From: Cordylochernes scorpioides
Lineage: Eukaryota > Arthropoda > Arachnida > Pseudoscorpiones > Chernetidae
Direction: 5' to 3'
DNA length: 64,000 nt
NCBI GenBank assembly: GCA_030710605.1
Contig: CP092871.1
Coordinates: 72,009,020-72,073,019 of the forward strand
Position numbers and translations under genes: made by a program. Of the stretch, positions 54,895 through 64,000 are shown piece after piece. The first letter of the stretch is position 1, and every line of letters begins with the position of its first letter. Below the pieces are notes generated by a model. The model was not told the origin of the DNA. It saw only the letters and a program-made list of their open reading frames with translations, and searched no databases.

Positions 54895-55030
54895 GTCACG
54901 CAGTATTTGTTATGCCCTTCCACCAAGACTGTATTAGTTGATTTCCTCTTTATTTGTTTATACTATTGTATGCTGTTTTTCCTATCTTTATTGAACTCTG
55001 GGACGAAATGTCTTAACAAAAAACATTTGT
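54895..55030 (+). repeat. Non-LTR retrotransposon 3' tail (second type)
   Basis: GCAGTATTTGTTATGCCC, AAGACTGTATTAGTTG and GGGACGAAATGTCTTAAC correspond to the tail at 24690-24825. Confidence 0.45.
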
Positions 55031-55710
55031 TGTTCTTGGCCGGCACATTATAGATAGGTGACTTGCCTGAGAAATCTCTATTCATGTGTTGTCATCCACC
55101 TCTTTGAAATGTTATACGTGTAAAGCCGCTCTTCATCACGAATGCTAAGCTGATCCTCTCTATTTTCACAGACGTCTCGATGGTGGGGGACTATGCAACT
55201 CACCTATGCCACACCAGGAAGAAAACCCACACTGTCTCACAGAATATATGCGCCATCTACTGACCATCCCAACACTAGAACACTAAGTTAAATGAAAGAA
55301 TAAAAGGCTTGGCAAATTCAGAAAGTCGACCTGTAGATAATGATTTCAGGATTCCATCCAAGATGGCTGACATTTTAAAACGATAAAAGACCCAATAATT
55401 CGTTTTTATCGCATAAAAGATATTACGAGGTAAAGAAAAGGATTGTTAGCCTTATATTGTTTTATATTCTCTATACCTTCAACATTTTTGACCTATTTCA
55501 CCAAGATTCCATGTGATTCATAAAGGGGGATTCATGAGATCTCTAGAATCCATCAAAGAGATGCTGAGCTGGTGAAGTAGTTGGGCTAATGTAGTCTATA
55601 TGGTCTATCAATTGCTTCTTAATCCATGGTTCTAGTTGACACAGAGCCACCTAGAACATTATCAGAGAATACATAAGATCAAAAAATCAAATATAAGGAA
55701 ATTACAATAT

Positions 55711-55992
55711 ACACCTATCTCCCGATTTACACGGTACTTGTTTTACACGTTTTCGCTTTTACACGGTTTTCCAAATAAGTTTTTTTTTGTTTTTATCGCA
55801 CTATGCTAAATGCTACTGTGATTGAACACATACGCTGTGTACACATCTCACGAGGAATCCCGAGCTTATGTGCTGACTACATATTTTAACCTGTCAATGC
55901 ATTTTATTTTTATTTCTGTGTACACCTATCCCCCGATTTACACGTTTTCCTCAGGAACGTATCTACCGTGTAAATCGGGGAATAGGTGTACT
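55711..55992. mobile_element. Element with TACACCTATC terminal inverted repeats
   Basis: Left end TACACCTATCTCCCGATTTA then CACGG; right end CGTGTAAATCGGGGAATAGG then TGTA. A second forward copy of the left repeat occurs at about 55921, forming a short hairpin with the right end. TIR style resembles pogo/Tigger MITEs (several TTTACACG blocks), but no clear target duplication is seen. Confidence 0.65.
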
Positions 55993-56253
55993 TTATAAAA
56001 TATTAAAAAACTTTCGCAAAAGGTTTCTTTATTACAAAACACCGCGAACTTTTGTTCTTCAACGGGATAAAATTATTGGTGAGATTATATTGTCTTAACC
56101 AGACATGGTACATGGACTCCTATACCAACTTTCCACTTTCGGCCTTCTATCCATACGTCCCATTCAGTATTACCACAGCCGGGGTAACAATATAAACATT
56201 TCACTAATCCAACACACGTCGTAAAGCGAGCAATGTTGCAGTAGAGTACTCAC

Positions 56254-56361
56254 ATGGATGACCCAGTCGGAAGGATGATGGGCGTTGGTACCACAGATGT
56301 AGAGCCTGCTGCCGTCACCAATGGGCTGGATGACTCGGATGTGGTTACGGCAGTCGTAGTG
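56254..56361 (-). CDS. Sema2a: Semaphorin-2A exon E1 in window (Sema domain)
   Basis: Thirty-six codons: HYDCRNHIRVIQPIGDGS, RLYICGTNAHHPSDWVIH. C.NHIRV.QP...G.RLYICGTNAH.P is the strongly conserved early Sema stretch, with the cysteine before NHIRV. Acceptor TGTGTTCAG (56370-56362), donor GTGAGT. Phase 0 on both sides. It is the most upstream exon I can identify; the preceding part of the domain (YVGAMD type strand, KGKS loop) and the signal peptide are not found up to 64000, so the CDS is 5'-partial in this window. The Met-led frame running to 56463 is intron. Confidence 0.96.
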
Positions 56362-56849
56362 CTGAACACACATTGTAGTTCTTGCTTTTGATTTGTTTAT
56401 ATTTACATAGTGGATAAAGAGATCAGGGGGTGAGATGTTGTATATATTATACTGACTGTACATCTGTATTTTGTTTATAGCTCAATGTCATAAAAACAAC
56501 CAATATCGTGGAATTTTTATTCAACAAGATATATAGGCCAACTCTGAAATAATTAATACATTTTAAATAAGTATTTATTATTTCATTAAGAGAGTATCAT
56601 CTTTATGTTTATATTTTGCTACGCTTTAAACTTCCCTCATTGCTTATCTTTTGTTTACCATTCATAGTTAGTTCTTGCCTTAAATATATTGCTTTTTCAT
56701 CCTGAAGTTTGTCTTTCCTAATTTTCCACGTGGCAATATTTTTACCGATAGATGGCGGTGAGCCATCATCAAAATTTAGATACACGATCAGGCGCCATTT
56801 GATTCTATATTATAATACTCGCTGTAGTAGTACTGAATACTACAATACT

Positions 56850-57160
56850 TGTGGAGGGAGGGTTGGAGGATGAGTGATCTAAACCAGAAGTCGGCAATCT
56901 TTTGAGTCGGAAGAGTCAAAAATTACAATTTACAAAATTTCAAAGTTTTTAAAGAGCCACACATTTATTTCTTGCCAAAAATAAACAGTACTCACATAAA
57001 TAATATTTACATATGGAACTATATAAAGAGCTTTACATCTCCAAAGAGCCGCATGTGGCTCGCGAGCCGCAGTTTGACGACCTCTGGTCTAAACCATTGG
57101 TTTTCGACCGCTACGATTCGGGTTCGAATCCCGCATTGGACACTTTTTCTAATTAAAAGG
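56850..57160 (+). repeat. tRNA-derived SINE interrupted by a hAT-like MITE
   Basis: Removing 56885-57094, the flanks join as GGATGAGTGATCTAAAC + CATTGGTTTTCGACCGCTAC, then GGGTTCGAATCCC (B-box, 57120-57132) and GCATTGGACACTTTTTC. The related fragment at 39530-39600 also reads TCTAAACC before its B-box, showing that the two flanks belong to one SINE. Confidence 0.6.
56885..57086. mobile_element. hAT-like MITE with 8-bp target duplication
   Basis: Left end CAGAAGTCGGCAATCTTTTG, right end (inverted) CAGAGGTCGTCAAACTGCGG then CTCGCGAGCC. Flanked by ATCTAAAC (56877-56884) and GTCTAAAC (57087-57094), an 8-bp duplication with one change. Internal GAGCCACACATT and GAGCCGCATGTGGCTCGCGA blocks are well-known features of hAT termini. 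No transposase. Confidence 0.8.
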
Positions 57161-57563
57161 AATATGTATCATTTTATCTATTTAATGGTCAATATAGTTA
57201 TATATATCTCAGTAAATAAGTATATTTAAAAACTTGAGTATACAATTGTAGAGATTTATATGAACCTTAAACCGCCTGTAATAGGTTTTATTTAACTGAC
57301 GGTTCATCATTTTGTTTAATATATACTTGTTTTTTTTTTATTTAAAAAACTAATTTATTTTAATTCGACATACAACTTAATACATTTATAGACCAGTACA
57401 ACCAATAATGCTATAAATTACATATATTCACAGCATTCAAAAATAAAGTTATTTTAGTTTCATTATTCGGTGATAATTCATAATCTAATATGTATATATG
57501 TAAATAAGCTATGACTTGGTACAGAAAAACTTCCTACGAGAGACCATAGTCCAAACACATGGG

Positions 57564-57604
57564 TACTCCTGGTCTCTCCTGGAGGTGGTCTCTTATTGGA
57601 GGTT
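57564..57604 (+). repeat. Short dispersed repeat (CTCCTGGAGGTAGTCTCTC family)
   Basis: ACTCCTGGTCTCTCCTGGAG then GTGGTCTCTTATTGGAGGTT, third copy of the repeat at 917-960. Confidence 0.5.
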
Positions 57605-57739
57605 AGAATAGATCAGGTGACTTTATTTTAGATTGTACATAAATGGTCGCTCGGTGAGGTATTCGTTCATCAGATAGGTCGTTCACGGAAGTTTTCAGCC
57701 TCAAATGTGAAATTGAACATTCTAGAAAAAAAAGCGGGA

Positions 57740-58160
57740 AAATCTCAAAATCGAATGTTTCTGCTAGAAAAGCCAAAAAAAAAAATTAATAATTTTATTT
57801 CGAAGCAGACGCGGCCAATAAAAACAAAAGATTAGGCGGGCAAATCTCTGCCCAGCCAATAAAAGGAAAAGCAGAAATAACAAACCAAACGATAATAAAT
57901 TTCCCAACGTAATCTTCTGCGTCGATTCCGAGTGCTAACTTCATTTAACAAACGGCCCTAGATAAATGGCAACTATTACGTCTGCTGCGATTTGTTTTAA
58001 ATATTGCTCGTCGGCTGCTTATGAAGCCAGCAGGGGTGCCAGATAATGTTTTCTATTTGAAGAAATATTTCCATCACAGAACTACTCAGTGATCAACAAA
58101 ACATGCCACTCGCCTGGAAATAGATTTGTGGTAAGTTTGATTGCTTCTCTTATCATCTGG
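57740..58160. promoter_or_regulatory. Candidate regulatory stretch with two CCAAT boxes
   Basis: GCGGCCAATAAAAAC (57811-57825) and CAGCCAATAAAAGG (57854-57867) sit about 40 bp apart with GGCGGGC between; further on are CGTCTGCTGCGATTTG and GCTCGTCGGCTGC. Composition is more balanced than the rest of the region. It may be a promoter or enhancer; no transcript start motif can be fixed. Confidence 0.25.
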
Positions 58161-58899
58161 TCGTGTAATTTGTACAAGTAGTTCGTCTGCAATTGAATTA
58201 AATTTGAATGTCATTTATTTGTTAGTGTATTATATCAAGACAAATGTGTTTGTAAACTAATTAAAACATTTATTAATTATAACTAATAAAACTGTATATC
58301 GTCAGGTAGAAAAAAAAATGAGGGAGGAAAACAAACATAAGAATAAAAAGGGAAATATATTTTGATTATAAAACAATCACATCTTATTTGCATAAAAGAA
58401 CAGGGAGACATTGAGAAAATATTCCGAAAATAAGATTTGCATATTGACTAAACTATTAAAATTTATTAGAAAATGAATGTTAAAAGACGGACATAATATC
58501 TTAATAAAGGTTAATTTTGACTAAAATAAACTATTCGAGTTAAAATAGCAAAATAAAACGGAGATAGCAGTTTCTTGTGCGAATTTATTAGCAAGCTTTC
58601 AGACGTCCTTCTACAGGACAAGATACTCGCACAAGATACTTCTCTTCAGTCTCCGTTTTATTTTGCTAAAGGTTATTTTTCTAAGATCTTAACGGTGTTT
58701 ATACGTTTTCATGTACTCCTGTAGAAGGGCAGAAATGTCCGATGGCTCGAGATTGCGTCAATAAAAAGAAACCCATATCCAGAAACCTGTTATATTATTT
58801 AATTTACATCCAGAAGATTTATACAATTGATATGCCATCTTTTCCAAATGACACGTTGAAAATTCAAATATCAGCATCATCAGGAAAAAACCGGATTGA

Positions 58900-59025
58900 C
58901 ATGAACCCAGAGCAGCAGCTTTACACACCCAAGATAGTGGACATTGCTGCTGCTGTATTAGAGATGTAGGGAGACATCTGAGGCTCTTCATTGGACACGA
59001 CAACAACAACAACAACAACGAAAAA
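58900..59025 (+). repeat. Non-LTR retroelement 3' end (family D)
   Basis: Reads DMNPEQQLYTPKIVDIAAAV, LEM, stop, GDI, stop, then GGCTCTTCATTGGACACGAC and a tail (AAC)7. Same 3' ORF end as 30870 and 52551. Confidence 0.55.
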
Positions 59026-59269
59026 CACCTAGGAATTCGAAAAAAGGAGGCTATAAGGTGCATCTTAAAATCTTGAAGTGTTATAAGAATATATCCTAAT
59101 TTCTGCGGCCATGGTGAAAACATGTCTCCAATCACAATGTTAACCTCCAGGCCTACTTTAACCTAACCTAGCGGATTGATTCCCTCGGCGGTACCTTACC
59201 ATCTTAGCCGTAGAAATGAGTATCTCACCATATAGATGGATGATATGAAATACAAAAGCCATATTAGAG

Positions 59270-59545
59270 CGGTATGATAGATTAAAATTCGAAACTATAT
59301 TAAACGCGTAAGATTCTTTTTGAAATTTAACAATTTCTACTGCTCTTACTGCAATGGAAAAATTAATGGGAGGGCCTGGCTCATCAGTGGTGAACCCTCC
59401 CAGCGGTTTCGCCAGTTTAATCTACCATTGGAAAAAATTAATTTTCCATTGCAGTAAGGGCAGTAGAAATTGTTTAATTTCAAAAAGAATCTTACGCGTT
59501 TAAAATAGTTTCGAATTTTGATAGCAGATGGCGCGCTAGTGCATC
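59270..59545 (-). mobile_element. Family H element, two inverted arms
   Basis: Left arm AAACGCGTAAGATTCTTTTT ... CTGCTCTTACTGCAATGG; right arm CCATTGCAGTAAGGGCAGTA ... AAAGAATCTTACGCGTTT. Between them, minus strand: TAGATTAAACTGGCGAAACC, GCTGGGAGGGTTCACCACTG, ATGAGCCAGGCCCTCCC. The AGCGGTC segment beside the core is lost. Confidence 0.75.
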
Positions 59546-59552
59546 ATATTAT

Positions 59553-59735
59553 AAATGATATATTAAACTGGCGAAGTCACTGGGAGGGTTCACCACTGAT
59601 GAGTCAAACCCTTCATATTATTTTTATCATTAGGTAAGATATCATATCAGTAAGGGCAGTATAAAATTGTTTTACTTGATAAGAATCATACGCGCTGTAA
59701 AATAGTTACATTTCCAATAGATGGATGAGTTACAA
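59553..59735 (+). mobile_element. Family H element, partial
   Basis: TTAAACTGGCGAAGTCACTG, GGAGGGTTCACCACTGATGA, GTCAAACCCTTC, then an arm with CAGTAAGGGCAGTATAAAAT and GAATCATACGCGCTG. GAAAC has changed to GAAGT. Confidence 0.65.
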
Positions 59736-60199
59736 ATAGTGAATATCCAACTTTATTTTACATGCAGCTTTTCGATTATCTTATGGGATATCTGAAGATT
59801 TAAACGTAGCAAGCCTGTACTTACTCTCTCTATAGAACACTAAATATTAGGTATAAGTTCTTCCATATATCCGTTTTATCCGGAGAACGTATATAGATCA
59901 CTAAATCTTTCCTTTGTAATACTTTATAAATGATTTTATAGCTAAAGATAATAATTATATTATTATATCCTCAAAGGTTTAGGGGGAACAATTGTGTGTG
60001 TGGGTGAAATGTGAATCAACTTTTAAAAAAATCTCTCCATTGTCTTTTCTCGTTATTTTTAACGTTTCAAATCAGAAATTTATGTTCAATTCTAAAACAA
60101 CAAAAAATAACCTTAGAGTATAGAAACAGGGTATGTATTTAATTTAATGAAATTAAGGAATGTCTATTTGATAATTTTGAAAGTTTCACATAAAGTTTA

Positions 60200-60680
60200 T
60201 TTGGAAAAGAGAAAAAAGAAACAATGGGCTCGGGGAAACTTTCCTGGGTCAACTACAATGGAGGAGTAACAATGTGGACGTGTGTGGAATTCGTACAGGT
60301 CGTTAACACGTGTCAGGTGATAATTATCTTTGGTGAAACACCCGCGAGATATGGCTTCTTTCCATAATGGCTGAGGATGGTGCTTCGCCTACACACAGGG
60401 GGATCTTCCCATTCCTGAATGAACATTTGAAAAAGATTTTGAGGAAAGTTGGGAACATGTAATTTGGAAATGGTATTTCAACAGAGGAAACTTTGATGTA
60501 TTGGCCGTGTAATTGAAGGAAATGTGTGTGAAACACTGATTGCTTTATCTCTCTCCCTCCCCATGAAGATAAAGATGTTATTGGTGAAAAAATGATTAAA
60601 TAATGGTTTGGTTTGCCACTCTTCAAGTTGCCAATTTTCACGCGTTATCGTTATAGGTGATGATTTAGTACTTTGGGGGT
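60200..60680. other. Repeat-free stretch of balanced composition
   Basis: About 480 bp with E-box words (CACGTG, CAGGTG near 60308-60318), GGATCTTCCCATTCCTG and many short TGG words. The minus frame 60324-60641 is open for 105 codons, but it resembles no known protein and has no semaphorin motif. It could be regulatory or a non-conserved exon; I cannot decide. Confidence 0.2.
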
Positions 60681-62040
60681 TTTTATCTTGATTATGGTGG
60701 TGAGTGTGTGTGTGGATACAGTTGGCATTTGGGGTTTTCCAAGTTTCTAGAGATATGGATTCAATACTTAGCTCTTATTTTATTCTCTGGAGATGGGAAT
60801 GTGGTACTTTGAAAACGAAATAAAGAAAAAGTTAGTGGAGCGAGATTCTTAAAGGTCTAACTGACGAAACCAAAATGTTCTTCAACGAGCCAAGAAATGA
60901 AGTTCACAAGTACAGTGACGTCATCGCTATAGCAGTAACTCACCGTCCATCTTACCATACTCAAGGTCCAACTGGTGTCCGTCATATGGACACCATATTC
61001 AAGATAATATATATTTTGGTCACGCATTGGTAAAATATATGTCTGTAATAAAGAGTGAGGTCTGGTAAGCCTTGTAGAATCCTGTCGACTTAGATGTGAT
61101 ATGGAGTTGCTGTCGACTTATCTGTGATGAGATCCTGTCGACTCTCGCTATAGCTGTGGTAACCGGTGGTCAAACCTGTAGTAGCCGAGAGGGACAGTCA
61201 GGGCGTGGAGAGTTTTCCAGTACCTCTCTGCACTTTGGAAGACCTTTAACAGTTTTCACAGAGTACAGGCAGTCGTGGTCGAGGCAGAGTGGAAAGTTTG
61301 GGAATGTCCACACACACAAAACGAAGAGACACAGCTGTAGTAGGAAAGTTCCATGAACAGATAGGAGTTGTTGGTTTAAATTACCATATGTCCTCGTTCA
61401 AAATTTCTGTGCCATCTCAAACTTGAAATCAGCCACACTAGATGTAATACTTATCTGGATATGTAAACCGACAATAAAATCTTTTAACATCGTCTTGATT
61501 TTACCTTCAACTATTTGAAAAGCGGTGTTCTCGACATATTGGGGCTTGTTGGCAAATCTATGATACACTCTCTTTATTTAATAAATAACCGGGGTCTGTG
61601 ATTTAAACATTTAAATAAACAAACCGATTAAAGAATATATTCCATTTTTTAAAAAATAAGTTTCTGGCTGGGAGTTTGTTTTGGAAATCTAGAGCTACAT
61701 ATAACAAGCGAATTTCATGTGTTCAATTCCCGACGTTCTGTGAAATAAATCAACGGTGTATATTTCTAAGCGTATAGTACCGGCTATGTTAGGCTATAAA
61801 AAGAGGAAGATGATGATACCCTGTGGTGTATTGTTGTAGAGACATTGTTGCTGTAACAAGGGGGAAGAGGTAAAAAAGTTGCTGGATTCGATCCAGTTGT
61901 AATTTAGAAGTGTCACAGCGATCTTGTATTGATCCGGGAGATTAATTGTCGTCTCTACAATAAATGGATTTTATAAATTGTCTGCTCGTAGGTGTGGGGC
62001 CATGTTGTGCGGGTACATTGTTGATGAGTGTTAGTAGAGG

Positions 62041-62530
62041 AGAGTCATTATATTAGGTGTGGGTATTTGTTGGTGGTACGATTGTATTGTTGGTTAGTTA
62101 TTTTGGATAGAGACATATTGTTGGTGAGTGTGGGTAGAAACACATTGTTGGTGAGTGTGGATAAAGACATTGATGATATGTGTGGATAAAGGCACATTGT
62201 TAGTGAGTGTGGATAAAACACATGGTTGGTGTGTGTTGGTAGAATCACATTGTTGGTGAGTGTTGGTAGAAACACATTGTTGGTATGAATGTGGATAAAG
62301 ACACATTGTTAGTGAGTGTGGATAAAGACACATTGTTGTTGAGTGTGGATAAAGTCACATTGTTGTTGAGTGTGGATAAAACACATGGTTGGTGTGTGTT
62401 GGTAGAAACACATTGTTGGTGTGTGAGTGTTAATAGAAACACATTGTTGGTAAATATAGGCAGAGACACATTGTTGCGAAGTGTAGGTAGGACCTAATTG
62501 TTGAGAGGTGTAGGGGATCTGTTGATAAGT
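62041..62530. repeat. 27-36 bp minisatellite (CACATTGTTGGTGAGTGT)
   Basis: Around 14 imperfect units of CACATTGTTGGTGAGTG plus TGGATAAAGA or TTGGTAGAAA. Near 62285-62390 the period is a regular 27-28 bp and the plus strand reads VDKDTLLVSVDKDTLLLS; elsewhere the period varies. All open frames here (62048-62275, 62094-62333, 62245-62469 minus; 62285-62497 plus) are repeat translations. Confidence 0.9.
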
Positions 62531-63610
62531 GTGGGTGGATTGTCACCAAGTGTAAGTATATTATGAGAATTTATAGGTAAATAATTGGTAATTGTAGGTA
62601 GATGCATGGTAAGTGAGCGTATAGTACGGGTAAAATATAAATGAAAAACCTATTTCCATCATTGAAAATCCACTTTATCCACATGTGTGTTCTTTGTGTG
62701 GTCTTTCATTGAATAATGATTGACCCCGCCGATAATTAGCAGCCTGTTATTTACAACTTTAAATATGGGGAAATATAGTATTTTTTATCAGTATATGTAT
62801 TTGAATCTGTATATATCAATATATACAATAATTATACTGTAATAACACTCACAACAGTTTTAGAAATTAGTTTCATTTAAAAACAATTATATAGACAGTA
62901 CTGAAGTGATGAAAAATGTTGAAAAAATGTTGGGAAAGTGGTTTTCCTCTCTGAGAGATATCACAAGATCTATCTTTAGACGATTACATCGAGATTTCTG
63001 TCTTATATACCAGGAATATTTCAGGAATTGGTGGTGAAAACAATGTACATAAACTTTTGTAACATTGAATCCAAGACAATTTACTCTTAGAATATCTCAA
63101 AGTTACCATATTCTATTCAATTTGAAATCTTTATCGCCGAAAACTTTGAGAAATATATTCAAAGAGAAACAACTATGAATAAAATCAAACTATATTTGAT
63201 GCTACATACAGAACCTGACAAAACAACTTGAATTGTAATATATGCCGTGTAACTAGTATTCCAATTTTAACTAAATTAGTATATTTTCAAGTTATAAAAT
63301 TGAAGGAAAATATTCACAAATATTACTATTTAAAATTATATATCTATTTATTATATCTTTGAACTTACAATCATTTGAGCACTAGGAGCTTTAAAAACAA
63401 TTATTTAATGTGAATTATTAAAAGATAGGACAACCTGAAACGCGCTCGTGACTTTAAAATCTTGCCATTTCAATGATATAATGAAAGAAAATATATTGTG
63501 CAAATATTTCTAAATATTAATACAGTAGAACTGGGAGCTGATTCTAACGTCTTTAATTCAAATATTTGCCGTAAAGATAGAGGCTGCCTGGCCGGCATTC
63601 ATAGTTCTTC

Positions 63611-63684
63611 AAATTAAAGATACTTTGGCCAGTAAATCTTTTTTATAAACATCTAAAGATTACTGGCCGAAGTGTCTTTAAATT
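63611..63684. repeat. Inverted repeat hairpin of about 30 bp
   Basis: AAAGATACTTTGGCCAGTAA returns as TTACTGGCCGAAGTGTCTTT with a short AT-rich loop; two or three mismatches. Could be a small MITE. Confidence 0.65.
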
Positions 63685-64000
63685 GAATAATTTTTAACGC
63701 TTTGCCAAATGTTTTAATTTTTGTTCGCTCCGGACGAGGATTCGAATATTTATCTTGGTCTCTAGAATTTACTATAAATTGAATCTGTTTTTAATTCGAT
63801 TTTTTTTGGTCCCATGGGTCCTTGTAATAAAAATAAATTATATAGTGTAAAACAAATATATATATCAAATATATTGCTATTAAAACTTATAAGATACACT
63901 CCATATTGGCTAAACATACATTGAGATAACAAACACCGTCAGATACATTGGAGAAACACAGAAAAAAAAAAGTCTTAATTAACAAAAACAAAGAGAGAAA

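Larger units (their letters stand above)
48027..56253 (-). other. Sema2a intron between E1 and E2
   Basis: GT-AG intron of 8227 nt. Contents: an unassigned balanced-composition frame (48925-49149), a SINE fragment (49500-49590), family H copies (49656-49858, 50328-50492, 51748-51975, 52272-52507), a mariner relic (49862-50189), a Tc1-like MITE (51016-51223), a SINE fragment (51540-51620), family D end (52545-52655), LINE tail (54895-55030) and a terminal-inverted-repeat element (55711-55992). The stretch 52900-54880 is AT-rich with nothing recognised. Confidence 0.65.
56362..64000 (-). other. Upstream intron or 5' region of Sema2a, no exon found
   Basis: About 7.6 kb without a recognisable coding exon. 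It holds a hAT-like MITE inside a SINE (56850-57160), a short dispersed repeat (57564-57604), a CCAAT-bearing stretch (57740-58160), a short hairpin (about 58543-58665), a family D end (58900-59025), family H copies (59270-59545, 59553-59735), unassigned stretches of balanced composition (60200-60680, 61080-61360), a minisatellite (62041-62530) and a hairpin (63611-63684). Confidence 0.55.

Noticed and set aside
58758-59135. 125-codon minus-strand open frame
   Set aside because: It spans the reversed family D retroelement end (the tail reads as repeated Leu) and unrelated AT-rich DNA; no domain.
60937-60968. Possible small upstream semaphorin exon on the minus strand (acceptor GACACCAG, donor GTGAGT, reading LDLEYGKMD)
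   Set aside because: It lacks the expected early Sema motifs, ends in phase 1 while E1 needs phase 0, and the acceptor has no pyrimidine tract but is part of a TGGTGTCC hairpin.

Overview
This is a eukaryotic, AT-rich, intron-dominated and repeat-dense window carrying one recognisable protein-coding gene: a class-2 secreted semaphorin (Sema2a type) on the minus strand. I assembled 13 coding exons between 56361 and 5001. All introns are GT-AG, every exon-exon phase agrees, and the coding lengths sum to 1791 nt (596 residues plus stop). The product holds most of a Sema domain, a PSI domain, one Ig domain and a short basic tail without a membrane anchor. The signal peptide and first part of the Sema domain are not in the window as far as I can see, so the gene should continue beyond 64000. 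Similarity is closest to arthropod Sema2a as I know the family. The host is a protostome invertebrate, most likely an arthropod, but I cannot name it. Exons are strikingly GC-rich at third codon positions, unlike the AT-rich introns.

Layout: 1-5000 lies 3' of the coding region (probable 3' UTR up to about 5000, then repeats and a decayed leucine-rich-repeat-like relic at 2.1-2.9 kb). The last nine exons are packed between 5.0 and 18.9 kb (terminal exon, tail, Ig, linker, PSI and the end of the Sema domain). The rest of the Sema domain is spread over 27-56 kb with introns of up to 14 kb. From 56.4 kb to the end I see upstream intron or 5' sequence with repeats only.

The non-coding part is built from short mobile elements: an abundant long-inverted-repeat family (family H, more than 15 copies) whose centre carries all the sequence elements of a hammerhead ribozyme in an unusual strand order; Tc1-like, pogo-like and hAT-like MITEs; Helitron-like elements; foldback elements; tRNA-derived SINE fragments; 3' ends of non-LTR retrotransposons; and two decayed mariner transposases. 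Tandem arrays include a 53-bp satellite (about 22 copies) abutting one Sema2a exon and carrying a copy of its splice donor in every unit, and a 24-bp minisatellite abutting the PSI exon.

I found no tRNA, rRNA, CRISPR or bacterial-type features. The best candidate for something undescribed is the hammerhead-like, two-hairpin core of family H, together with the 12-13 bp target duplications of its short palindromic variant. Repeat boundaries are read by eye and are approximate unless stated as exact.
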